64,000 nt of DNA from NCBI GenBank assembly GCA_037043455.1, contig JAWPHD010005099.1, positions 106,797 through 170,796 on the forward strand, in the 5' to 3' direction. Shown here piece after piece: positions 23,881-35,005 of this stretch. Below the pieces are notes generated by a model, which did not search any database, had not been told where the DNA came from, and was given only the letters and a program-made list of their open reading frames with translations. Each line of letters starts with the position of its first letter. Position 1 is the first letter of the stretch. The stretch comes from Cyrtodaria siliqua. Lineage: Eukaryota; Mollusca; Bivalvia; Adapedonta; Hiatellidae. A program made the translations under genes and the position numbers.

Positions 23881-24589
23881 GAACTTTCGTCTCTCCGATT
23901 TTGTGGTCATACCCTAGATTGGTTTTCTCGTTGGCTGCAACTGCTTTGTTTCTAATTATGTTCTATATAGTTTTGCAATAACATATACATGTATCGCTTC
24001 CTAATTTCTCTAGATGTGGACTTTATTGTTAGAGATTTTCTATTTATTGGATGTACTTTTATTTACTCTGACTGTCTTGTCAATTTGAGTGCCGAAGACA
24101 GGATAATAGAGATGTTGTGTACACTTTAAATCATCGATTTAAGCTAACCAGTGGGACATACTGCCTACTGTCCATTCCAAGTCAGTAACAGTGTCTTCAC
24201 CACTCATTGTGTTGTGTATCGCACTTTTCGTTGTATAGTTAATTTGGTCTTTGTGGTACGGTGCGGACCTACGCTGCCGTTTCGTTTGCATGCTGTGGGT
24301 ACCATTTTACTCATTTTTGCAACCTATAGCGATTTTGTATTAACTTCTCTCATATCGGCTACATCGTTGATGCGCGTAGATAAAGACTCAAGCCCATCTT
24401 TTCAGATGCAGATGGATTGAGAGTAATACCAACAAGGTCCCCTCCCCACCTCCCCCCGCCCTCGTGCCCCTCATAACGCATACACGAAACACGTTGTTTC
24501 GATAATAAACATATCTGACCATACAGTGTTCCATAGCCCAGGCTTAATATGTCTAACAACAGTTTAGATACTCTACTACAAGCAATAAG
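23881..24589. other. Non-coding stretch
   Basis: No gene recognised. It contains a C-rich tract (24440-24478). Confidence 0.5.
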
Positions 24590-24658
24590 TACTGATAAAG
24601 GTGATCCTTTGAGAACAACTAACACAATTAAGAGAATAATGCAGCAGTCTCGGTTTTA
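24590..24658 (-). repeat. Fragment of the 170-bp dispersed repeat
   Basis: Reverse complement of the segment at 4955-5020 (ACCGAGACTGC, TTCTCTTAATTGTGTTAGTTG, TATCAGTACTTATT). It abuts the 5'-truncated Ty3-type element directly, marking the break point near 24659. Confidence 0.65.
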
Positions 24659-24659
24659 T

Positions 24660-25532
24660 TGATGAACCTCTTTCGAAACTTCGCAAGGACTTTTTAAGTT
24701 CAAGGTCATGCCCTTCGGTCTCGTAAACGCCCCAGCAACATTCTGTAGGTTGATGAGGAAAGTTCTGAAGGATTTGTGCAACACAGACAGTTTTGTAGAT
24801 GACATCCGGGTGTTTACAACAACATTTGAAGACCATATTAAGGCTCTACGTAATCTGTTGGAATGGCTACGCCGGTTTAAACTGATTGCAAAACCTAGCA
24901 AGTGTCACATAGGTTACGCAGATATAGAGTGTCTGGGTCATGTTGTCGGGAGGGACCAGAACTTGAAACCCAACCCCGACAAGGTTAATGCAATTCAGGA
25001 AGCACCAAGACCCGAGACAAAGAAACAAGTTAGGTTATTTTTAGGGTTGGCGGGTTTTTACAGAAAAGTTATCCCAAACTTTTCGGCTTTTGCTGCACCT
25101 TTGTCAGACTTGACAAAGAAAGATCAACCCAATAGTATAACTTGGGGGGAAAGCCAGGAGCGAGCTTTTGTCTCTTTAAAGGGGAGTCTGGTCAAAACCC
25201 CAATACTAAAATTACCTAAACTTGACCAGGAGTTTATCCTCAGAACGGATTCCTCAAGTCGGAAACTACTACCGCGGGAATGTAACTACTCTGTTATCGA
25301 AAGGGAGTGTCTTGCAGTAGTGTGGGGTGTCTGTAAATTCCACCGATATGTTTTTGGTAAGGAATTTGTCTTGGAGACTGACCACCAACCGTTTGCTTAT
25401 ATGAATAAAGCAAGGGTAGCTAACAGTAGGTTAATGAGGTGGGCACTGACTCTGCAGCCGTACCGGATGAAAATTAAAGCGATCCGAGGAAAGGTCACTT
25501 TTGGGGCAGACTATTTAAGTCGCCGCACGTAA
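24660..25532 (+). pseudogene. Ty3-type LTR retrotransposon pol: RT and RNase H remnant
   Basis: The readable frame extends upstream of the ATG at 24708 to a TGA near 24660, and ends at a TAA at 25530-25532. RT motifs are GLFKFKVMPFGL, FVDDI (the YVDD-box variant) and RFKLIAKPSKCHI, followed by FLGLAGFYRKVIPNFS and the linker LSDLTKK. RNase H begins with FILRTDSSS but then jumps to RKLLPRECNYSVIEREC, so about 25 residues that normally include a GAVL-Q strand are missing, in frame. It ends with LETDHQPF, RLMRWALTLQPY and GADYLSR. The 5' part of RT, gag and protease are absent. No integrase follows: a stop comes right after RNase H and the LTR begins 180 bp later. That fits either a deletion or an element in which integrase precedes RT (Gmr1-like order). 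Confidence 0.88.
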
Positions 25533-25700
25533 TGACAGGTTTAGTACTATAGTAGTTTATGTTACGACAGTGTAGAGTAAAACTGTAGAATATTGTTGAA
25601 ATTTTAATGTTGCTTATTATGCAACCATGTCTTTTGCTAGGACTAATTAATAGTTTTTTTAATCATTTTGTTGAATTTTAAAAAGTGTAGCACTTTCTTT

Positions 25701-26208
25701 AAGTGGGGAGATGTTGTCACAAAATGTCACGGGTAGAGCGTATTGATCGTACATAGCTCTTGTAAGTTATCAGTTACACCCTAATCTATTGTTCGAGTTG
25801 AAACAAATTCATGATATATTCATGTAACACGTAAAAGCGTGCACATTTTAAGTGGCCGCCAGAGAGGCCGTGTCATAAGTTTAGTTTTGTGCTAATGCAT
25901 GTAAACGTATAGGTCTATCTTCCTTAAACGGCAAAATTGTATAAGGGGCCTCTCGTGTGGATAAAATGCTGCAGATTTAGCCACGTTTGTCACGGACTGA
26001 ACGGGGGAAATAATGGTTTGGGCGTAATGTTTGCTATAAAACCCATTGTCTTCTAGTTCTTGCCGGGATTGATCGATAGTTACTTTGTTTGTAGCAGAGG
26101 TTGGACGGCAAAATTCACAGGCAACATGTGGTCAGTAGTTATTTAATTAAACTTTTATCGTACATTTGTAGTCCGTGGGCGGCACCATCTTGGTTGGCGG
26201 TTACGACA
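25701..26208 (+). mobile_element. Polypurine tract and 3' LTR of the Ty3-type element
   Basis: The purine run AAGTGGGGAGA (25701-25711) is directly followed by TGTTGTCACA, a typical LTR start. A TATAAA at 26035-26040 fits an LTR promoter. The LTR appears to end at TTACGACA (26201-26208), imperfectly complementary to the start. Length would be about 497 bp. The 5' LTR is not in the window, so the 3' boundary rests on the terminal motif only. Confidence 0.6.
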
Positions 26209-27635
26209 TCCGGTTAGCCTTGATGTTTCTCAAACATTAACTTTAGACTAGCATATGATTTTGAAGTTACTTTATTAGATGTAATTACTGTAATTGATTA
26301 TTAATTGTAAAACAATATTAATTTGATAACAGTGCATAATAGGTGCATTAGTTAACGTTGGTATATAACTCAGTGATTGTAATACACGATTTTTAACATT
26401 AGTTAACAATGAGATGAGTGACTAGGATAAATGTTCGACGCGTATGCATAGTGTTGTATAATGTGCTCATTAGTTGACATGCGTGCATGCATAACTCAGT
26501 GAGTGTAATATACGAGTGATTTGATAATGTTTATATTACATGTATTAGGGGCATTGATTAACAGCGACGTACATGGCGTATACATGGGGTTGTAGAATAT
26601 GTATACATTGCTACTCATCATTAGTACAGCTTACGTATATTTATTGAATAATGATTTGTTTGGGTAATGATAATTATGCAAGATTGTTATGTTTGTCAAC
26701 CGACATCTAAAACGTATGTATAATTACAGCCTAAGCCATCCAGGGTTGGAGATAAGCCATCCAGGTTGGGATATTTCGTAGTGGAGCTAAGCGTCCACGG
26801 ATAACGTAACGAGCGGCGGAGACGGTCCCCGTACCTGCGCAGCATGGCAAGGTTTTATTAGAGACAACCCCCGGGACACAAGGTGGGCCCGTCATCAGGC
26901 CTCACTGGAGGAACATCACCCACAATCTCAGTGGAGGTTAACCATCATTACATCGCGTCATCAACCCTTACAGAAGGCATTTGATGACAATCACCCATTG
27001 GATTCGCGCATCATCATCTTCATGAGCTCTCGCGCATCACAGTTATCGCGCTAGATCATAAATCAACACTGTTATAACTTTAACAACACTTTAGTGTCTT
27101 ATACATTCAGTATTTATAACAGTACTAAGAACGTCTTAAACGTTCATGAGAACATTCTTTTCATAGGTCATTTGTATATTCGCATCTTTTTTTAGATAAT
27201 TGTATATATATTAAACATATTTTAAAAGTTGCATTAAACTTATGTAAATGCATTCACCGTCATTGATTCTTTCCTGAGTTAGCCCAACCACTAAGGTCAT
27301 CCTGTGACATCCACTATTAACCATTAATACACATACACAACCAACAAAGCTCATTAGCATATGCATACCCTCAAGTCTTGGAACAAATTTTTCTAACAAT
27401 GTAGGCTGTACCCACATAATGTTAATCATCAAACGGTACAGTTGTTGATCCCTATAACGACTGTAAAAGCTTGTCTGCACTGTATTGTTAGTTTTTGCGG
27501 TTCAGCCATAGCAGTCATCATTTGTATGGACCCGATAGCACCATCCCTATAAGTGGCGTATACATGCATTTGGTTGCAGGGTTTGTATTTAAGGCAACCA
27601 TCTAGATAACTAATACAGCTTAATTAAAAAGTTCA
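26209..27635. other. Non-coding stretch
   Basis: No gene recognised. Positions 26730-27060 are less AT-rich (CCATCCAGGGTTGGAG repeated with change at 26738 and 26756), which may be another repeat. Confidence 0.5.
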
Positions 27636-27639
27636 GTCT

Positions 27640-28205
27640 CCAAAATGATCCCCAAAAATTCAATATATTGTCATGTTAATGTCACGACAGCCATCATTTT
27701 GGCATCCATCTTGAATATTTGTATTTTACTTTTAAGTTAATAAGCTCTGGAATAAGTCAGAAATTAATGGATTCTATGACCCAAAAAAATCTGTCCATAA
27801 ACACAACAATAAATGGCCTAGATAATGCAGAAGCCAAGATATTGTCATCGTAGTGTCACGGCGAGCCATCTTGGCAGCCATCTTGGTTATTTGTTTTTCT
27901 CTAGTAGGTAAGGTTGAGTCAAAAATAGACTCTTTGACGCCAAAAACCTAGTCATAGAACCAACTTGATTGGCCTAGCTAATAGAGAAGACAATATATCG
28001 CCATTGTAATGACACGGCAGCCATCTTGGCAGCCATCTTGGATATTTGTGTTCAACTTATAAGTAAGGGGGAGTCTGGAATGGATTCTTTGAACCCAAAC
28101 ACCTATGCATAGACACCAAAATGATCGTCCTAGCTAATGCAGAAGTCGAGATATTGTCATGCTAATGTCACAGCAGCCATCTTGGCGGCCATATTGAATA
28201 TTTTT
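27640..28205 (-). repeat. 157-170-bp tandem repeat, about 3.3 units
   Basis: GCCATCTTGG-TATTTG recurs at about 27705, 27874, 28031 and 28188, giving spacings of about 169, 157 and 157 bp. Units also share AATGCAGAAG-C, ATATTGTCAT, AATGTCAC and CCTAGCTAAT. Same family as 21920-22790, opposite strand. Confidence 0.9.
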
Positions 28206-28612
28206 ATATAAGTATTAAACCTAGATGTTTATGGTTATTACTATGTAAATACAATTTGCTTTGATTTGTATTAATGATTGGAAGTATGCATGTTATGCTG
28301 AAAACTAACGAGAGACGCCTTAAGTTTAAAAAGAAACAAGATTGCCGCGTGTCCACTGAGGGCTTTTTGAAATTACTTTTAATTACACAGGTTATTAAAC
28401 TTTTCTTGTTTGGAATGACTATTGCCCTGTGCGTTTTTTTCTGTGTTCTTAACTGTATAAGCAGGAAAAACATTTTTCTAAAATGACAAAATTAAATGTT
28501 TTAGATAGTTGAATCTGAGCAGGACATGCATATTTTTATTTTACTTAGCTTTTCTCACGTTATTTAAAAAAAAAGAACACGACTGTAAGAAAGCTTTGTA
28601 TTTTAATTTAAG

Positions 28613-28818
28613 TTTAAACTTATTTATTTTACATCGATTTAATGAAACTCTATGAACTTATTTCAATCACTCTCGATATCTTCCTGGGTAGAACGAGTAC
28701 TAAGAAAATGCAGATAAAGTGTCTTTCTCTGGGACATAACGCATATGGCAATGGCGGGGATCGAACCCACGACTTTTCAATCATGGATCCAACGCTCTAC
28801 CATTAGACCTCAGCGCTC
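28613..28818 (-). mobile_element. tRNA-derived SINE, copy 2
   Basis: Same element as 3051-3258, with more substitutions (CATTAGACCTCAGCGCTC, GGGGATCGAACCCACGAC on the plus strand). The B-box-like sequence is kept. No clear target duplication is left, so it is an older copy. Confidence 0.85.
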
Positions 28819-28938
28819 ATAGGATGAATTCAACAGTAAATATGTCATATATTTAAACCAGTTTTGAAAATCAAAACTAACTGCATATAAAATAAATACA
28901 GAAATAGTTTAAGTGGGATTCATTGAAACCAGTGATTA

Positions 28939-29457
28939 AAAGGATGTAGCGATACAGCTAAACTAATTATTATTGAGAGTTCTGAAAACTTGGAAAATGA
29001 TGAAAGAATTATCAAAATCGGATGTTAAACAAAGAAGATATGATCATTTGAAGGTTCTGTTGGAACGGGTATGGAAGCCGCCATTTTGACTTCAAAGTTC
29101 TAAATGATCATATATGGATATTAATAAATATGAATATGTATTGATTTATAGGAACAAATGACAGCTGACAGCAACTGACAAATATGCATACTTAATGACA
29201 ATAATGCTTTATATGACCAGTAAAGGATTTTACATTAATTTGAAGAGATTTTATTTTATCTATATTCCACATATGGTAATTGGGAACTATGAAATCATAG
29301 TTCTTAAAATGGCGTCTCCCACATCCGTTTTAGAAATTCCTTCAAACGGTCATATATTTTTGTTTATCTTTTGATTTTGATAATTATTTCACCTTTTTCC
29401 AAGATTTTCAGAACTCTTAATAACAGCGCTAGTTTAACTGTGTCGCTACATTCCCTT
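28939..29457. mobile_element. MITE with terminal inverted repeats of about 150 bp, TA flanks
   Basis: Positions 28939-29085 pair with the reverse complement of 29315-29457. Shared words are GATGTAGCGA-ACAG-TAAAC, GAGTTCTGAAAA, CTTGGAAAA, AATTATCAAAATC, TTTGAAGG and CGCCATTTT. TA lies on both sides, as expected for Tc1/mariner-like insertion. No transposase frame. Confidence 0.8.
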
Positions 29458-30476
29458 TAAGATTGTTATAGGAAATAGTAATATTTTGTATTCATAATTA
29501 ATTATAAATATTCATGAATATATTATACATTTTAACAATTAAATTTCATAAATAAAACTGTATTGTGATTTGTCTTTATACATGCAGTTTTACAAATCGC
29601 AAACTTTTCATCTTTTATTGTCTTATCACTTTCCCTCCACAGTGCAACCTGGTATATCTGCCCAGTGCTGCGTTTATTAAGAAGTACTTAACAAATCGAC
29701 CCTGCTGAGTATGTAACAGTAAGTGACTGTTTAATAACACGAACTGGCTGAGTAACTTTTCTGGACATTTCTGTAGGAGTGTACACGTAAATTGTTTAGC
29801 ATCGAATACCTGTCATATTTCATGATACATATCGACACGTTGGTAGCTTGTAGAATGACTAGGCAGGAAACCTTATTGAATCTTGAATAAAAGGTCAAAC
29901 ATGTATAGAAAATTATACACATGTTTAAAAACTATTCTTTCCATGACTTTGCCTACACAGCTCAACTACGAAAGTGGTCTATACTTAATGGGAATACAGA
30001 GATCCGCTGTTTTGAACAGTGCCATTCCATAAGTCAGGAAAAACACATTAATTTAATGATATGTTAAAAAGTATAAGTAAATGTTTTTTGTATTAAGTTG
30101 AATCTCTTTATCGTTTATTTCATTTCACCAATTACGATGATATTTATTAATGTAGTTTTCGTCTACCAGGTCTTCCTTTTAAACCGTTCAATTGTTTAAC
30201 TCTTTATTTAAACATTGTTTTTCTAAATAAAATCAACGAACTAGTTAACTGTTGTTGCTATAATGTGCTTTGGTCGGGAAGTTAGCTAAGGCGCTGACAT
30301 GGTTTGCTCACCAACGTATAAATTGTGAACACAAACTCTACTCACGGAATTATTTATACTCATGGCTAAACAGTAGTGTACTGTATTGTAGAAGAAAGTC
30401 GACGAACCGAACTACATGTCCAGATGCTTACCCAATGTTCCATTGCAAGAAGCGGATTCACGACTGTGGGCTATCG
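29458..30476. other. AT-rich non-coding stretch
   Basis: No gene, RNA or repeat recognised. Confidence 0.5.

Positions 30477-30518
<42 letters not shown>
30477..30518. repeat. GA microsatellite
   Basis: About 20 GA dinucleotides in a row. Confidence 0.95.
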
Positions 30519-30521
<3 letters not shown>

Positions 30522-30654
30522 GGTGGGGTATCCGATACTTTAAAATCTTTAAAAGCTAATTTAGCAATATACCTTTGACTAATCCATCTACTCTCCCTTG
30601 TGGCCACTTATTGTCCATCCGAACACCCGTATCGAAGCAAACAGCAATTACAAG

Positions 30655-31595
30655 GATAAAGTAATGGCAATGATGGTTACAAGGATAATGTTATGGCTAT
30701 GATAGTTACAAGGATAATGTTATGGCAACGATAATGTAATGGCAATGATGGTTACAAGGATAATGTTATGGCAATGATGGTTACAAGAAGGATACTCTAA
30801 GGGCAATGATGGTTTATTGTAATGCAAAAGATGGTTACAAGGATAATATAATGCCAATGATGGTTACAAGGATATTGTAATGTCAATGATGGTTACAAGG
30901 ATAATATAATGACAGTGATGGTTACAGTGATATTGAAAAACCAATGATGCTTACAAGGATAATGTAATGACAATGATGGTTTTAAGGATGATGTATTGGC
31001 AATGATGGTGACAAGTATATTGTAATGCCAATGATAATATAATGTCAATGATGGTTACAATTATAGTGTAATGACAATGATAATGTAATGCCAGTGATGG
31101 TTACAATGATATTGTAATGGCAATGGTGGTTACAATTATAATATAATGGCAATGATGGTAACAAGGATATTTAATGACAATGATGGTTACAAGGATAATA
31201 TAATGACAATGATGGTTACAGGGATATTGTAAAACCAATGATGCTTACAAGGATAATATAATGTCAATGATGGTTTTAAGGATGATGTATTGGCAATGAT
31301 GGTTACAATTATAATGTAATGGCATTGATGGTAACAATAAGATTGTAATGGCAATGATAATGTAATGGCAATGATGGTAACAAGATTATTGTAATGGCAA
31401 TGATAATGTAATGGCAATGATGGTAACAAGGATATTGTAATGGTAATGATAATGTAATGACAATGATGGTAACAAGGATATTGTAATAGCAATGATAATG
31501 TCATGGCAATGATGGTAACAAGGGTATTGTGATGGCAATGATCGTTACAAGATTATTGTAATGACAATGATAATGTAATGGCAATGATGGTAAGC
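30655..31595. repeat. AT-rich irregular minisatellite
   Basis: Built from GGCAATGATGGTTACAAGGA and TAATGTAATGGCAATGA blocks in mixed order, with a period of about 27-40 bp. Some copies have T-to-C or deletion changes. The Leu/Tyr/His/Ile-rich minus-strand frame through it is a by-product. Confidence 0.88.
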
Positions 31596-31954
31596 TGTTG
31601 CTGGCTAATGAACATATACATCGTCCACATTACCTCTCATTTATCAGATGAGATATAATATATCAATTCAATTAAAAGCACGATAACAGGCAGTGTATAA
31701 CGATATAGGACAGTTGTGTAATCCAAACCCATCGAGCTAATCAATCCATGCGAAGTTTTTTTATTGACATTCGGTGTCCCAGTGTGAATAAGGCAATTCA
31801 CTCACTATTAAGTAGTCAAACACTCGGGTAATACATAGCTGTCATAGTGTAATAGATAGAGTATGGTCTCATCAAGCTGGTTGATTTAAACATCAATATA
31901 GGCGTAGACCATCCTGCTGACAGAAAATCATTAGTGTTGTTGTCCTTTGAGATC
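31596..31954. other. Non-coding stretch
   Basis: Nothing recognised. Confidence 0.45.
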
Positions 31955-32135
31955 TTCAAACACAATGTTCGTGGCTTTAAACCACTTAAGCCGGTGCAAG
32001 CGGACTTGAGAGATGTTGCACATTAAATTATGCCTCATGCACACACTCAGTACAACCGAGTCAACTACTTTTCTCTCTTGTTTGTGTTTGTTACCTCCAA
32101 GTGATCCCTTTCTACTATTTATCGGTAGAGAATCC
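31955..32135 (+). repeat. 170-bp dispersed repeat, separate copy
   Basis: Matches 4850-5025: CTTAAGCCGGTGCAAG, GTTGCACATTAAATTATGCC, TTTTCTCTCTTGTTTGTGTT, CCAAGTGATCCC. Confidence 0.75.
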
Positions 32136-32979
32136 TGCGAGAAGCATGTAATCATTTGAAATCGAGAAATGAAGATCGAGAAATGCTGCTATGGTATCCG
32201 AACTGTTGATTTTATTCAACGTGGGCTCTGGTGGATAAATATTAGTGAACAGCAAAGAACGGAGTATCAATTTTGAGTCTGTCATCCAGATACCGAGATA
32301 TATTTTTAAAAGCATCAATATGTCTCCCTGGCTAGCAAGTGAGAACACAACACAACATCTCCTTTAAAACAGTACAAAAACAAATCTGCGATAAATCCCT
32401 CCGCCTCTTGTGTGATCCTTGATCTTGTATTTACCTACTCGAGGTGATACAAACTTCCAAAACACGTTACTCTTGAAATAATCCTATTATATCAGTCACC
32501 AGCATCTGTGTGGTTAGATAATCAGACATTCTCGCTAGCTCTGCATTTAACGTATTGATATAGTGCAATCGACATACATTATTACACTGTGTGGGGCTTA
32601 GTCTACATGAACTAGAACACATGTAAATCGGGGATTCTGGATTCATTTCTTCATGTGACTGAAATTGTTAGATGACCTCTTTGGAAGCATGCAAATTCTC
32701 TATCGCAAATATGGATCCCCGCAACCATTTATACCACGGTGATCTAATGTTAACAAATTTGGTAGACTAACGCTTGTTGATCATAAATAATGAAAAACGG
32801 TCAAAATCTGTTCAGTGGTTCCTGAAAATAAGATTTGGTGGTATTTGCGACCATTTTGAAAATCGCACTGACCTAATGTTAGTAAATTTAAAAACCACTG
32901 ACCATTTCCAAGTTCGGTCAATTGACCGAAACTTTCTGAGGAGTAGTTGTTTAAGGAGCTTGAATTTGGTCAAAATTGA
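32136..32979. other. Non-coding stretch
   Basis: No convincing frame or repeat. Positions 32774-32980 are open on the plus strand but show no motif of the retroelement that follows. Confidence 0.45.
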
Positions 32980-33910
32980 CCAAGTGGATGTTCCCCGAGC
33001 AACTTCTTATGGGGTCTATGTGTCTCAACTTATTCGTTTTTCAAGAGCTTGTATTCGGGTTGAGGACTTTAATATTCGTAATCTTTGTATAACTAAAAAA
33101 AGTGCTCCATCAGGGTTACCGTTACCATAACTTCGTAAAACCTATGCACAATTTTATTATCGTAACCATGATATTCTTTCCAAATATGAAAGCAATTTAA
33201 GGACTCTTCTGCGACAAGGACTATCACAACCTGACTTCTATGGTGATCTTCGTAAGATTCTTGGTCATGATCACTTTCATACTATCTTTGTTAAAAGGTT
33301 TATCAAAAAGAGGTTATGACACTATCATTTTGCAACGTACTGCTTGCTTTGTGGTGGACCCTTTTACAGTTCGCCACTATGCTTTCCTCTTTAATTATAC
33401 GATGACCGGACAGGCTGTGGACCCTAATTACCTAAAGCCAATTAGCACGGTGGCGTTTGATGATTGTCCGCGGTATTGTCTTGTCGTGCCCTCAATGGTT
33501 TATTCTCTTGTTGCTCTGGCTTCTGCCAAGTCATCGAGTACCTTCATTGTGGCTTTCTAGGATTTTGTTGTTGTTTTTTTTGTATTTATATATACACAAG
33601 CATCTAGGTGTTTTACTTATATTGCCTTTTAACGCTGCCTTGTTGGTTAGAGAATATTTCATGGCGAGGATATTTTTATTTACACTGTCCCGTTTATTGA
33701 GATGACAAAAGCGTGAGGTTTGTTTGGTGCACCCTAGAGCCTGGTTTAAACCCCCAATGGCCTTTTTGGCCACTGGTTTAAACACTCAGTGGCCTTTTTG
33801 GCCACTGACCGTTAAATTACTTTTGCCTTCTCGTTTGTCTACTTGCGTGTATGTTTTTGTGTTTTGTGGTTGACTGTCGTCATTAAATGCTACTTTCCTC
33901 GTCCGAGTTT
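32980..33910 (+). pseudogene. Retroelement 3' coding region and tail, decayed
   Basis: Reads SYGVYVSQLIRFSRACIR then VEDFNIRNL from about 33005. After a stop and frame change come FYYRNHDILSKYESNLR, TLLRQGLSQPDFYGDL, and after another change TACFVVDPFTVRHYAFLFNY. The SYGVY-SQLIRF block followed by ISHP-FYGDL is a motif order I know from the region after the RT of a multicopy invertebrate retroelement; the exact family is not certain. At least two frame changes are needed to follow it. A 33-bp block (CAATGGCCTTTTTGGCCACT) is repeated at 33759 and 33791. Related pieces are at 17258, 18175, 23345 and 37933. Confidence 0.65.
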
Positions 33911-34249
33911 TATATCTTTCTTTTTTCTGAGAAGAAGTCGTTTAAGGAGCTAGAGTGCAGAATATAGCATTTGTTAATAAATAATAAATTCGACCTAGCT
34001 GAGTTTTAAAGATTAGATAAAATTTGGTAAAGATTAAATGAAAAAGAAGCTAGAGTGCCAGGAAAGCAAACTATAATATTTGTTAATACACCCATCGCCA
34101 TATCCCTTGTGTTACAAATCCTATCCAGCCTGACTTCGAACTACTTTGAGCTTTCATTAATGTCAGCAATCTAGAAATATGTGGTAAAGACCGGATTAAA
34201 TAGTAAGGTGCTAGAGCGCTTACTGGCAAAAAGCTGACAAATGATGACG

Positions 34250-34495
34250 GGGGGCGACTGACGATGGCGGTTGGTTGATTGGTTGAATGTTTTTTTACAT
34301 AATTTTCCGCACACTGTGGGCTATATATTAAAGTCGGTTTTTCGTGGTGCAGACAGACCACCAACTCCGGCCATCTGTAAGAATCGAATCAAGCTCCCAG
34401 TGGGTTTCGAAGCCGCATCGGTAGATGACGACGGGCGGATGATACGTGGTCACAATAGCTCAAGTGAGACTTTGATTCAGGTGAGATAACATATA
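34250..34495 (+). repeat. Bivalve-type interspersed repeat, copy 1
   Basis: Shares with 51340-51530 an order of short words: GTCG then TTTTTCGTGGTG, CAGACAGACCA, GCCATC, AGCTCCCAGTGGG. It is preceded by a TTGATTGGTTGAATG segment. Recognition as a mollusc interspersed repeat is from memory. Confidence 0.5.
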
Positions 34496-34599
34496 TTTTA
34501 AAGTCAAATCAATAATAATGATATAAATCCACAACTGCTAGTATACTCTGTATACAATTTTCTTGTTTTGTCTAAGGTTAAGTTCTGTATCAGAAATCA

Positions 34600-34995
34600 G
34601 GGTCGTAGCGTAATATACCCCTAATACGAGGTGCGAAGCGCCGAGTAGGAAAATGTTTGGGAGTAGGTGTCCCCCTTCCACAAAGTGAGGGTCGGTGGGG
34701 GTCGGGGGTCTCCCCCGATATATTTTTTCAGGCAGTATGCCAAGCTACGCTGACCCTGGAAATGATCATTTTATATACAAAACGTGTGCTTTGAAAAAAA
34801 CATTGCATCATCCTTCTTGCCTGTGATTTGATCGCTATTCATTTTAGTAATAATAATATTATTCGCTGTCCCTTGAATATTTTAATTTGCACAATATGTT
34901 GTTTTTTAAGAACCCAAATTGTGACTGATTTGTGCACTGTTGTTTGGTTGTTGTTGTTGTTGTTGTTGTTTTCGAACAGTAAGCACCAATTTGTA
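34600..34995. other. Downstream flank of the GPCR with a GTT microsatellite
   Basis: Positions 34620-34730 are GC-rich (GTGCGAAGCGCCGAGTAGG, GTCGGTGGGGGTCGGGGGTC), unlike their surroundings, and may be another interspersed repeat. A TTG run is at 34948-34971. It contains no gene. Confidence 0.5.
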
Positions 34996-35005
34996 TTTTA
35001 AATAT

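Noticed and set aside
31187..31504. Leu/Tyr/His/Ile-rich minus-strand frame as a membrane protein
   Set aside because: It is a phase of the AT-rich minisatellite.
33240..33705. Plus-strand frames at 33.2-33.7 kb as a membrane protein gene
   Set aside because: They overlap the decayed retroelement region and its tail, and relatives at 18 kb are not open.
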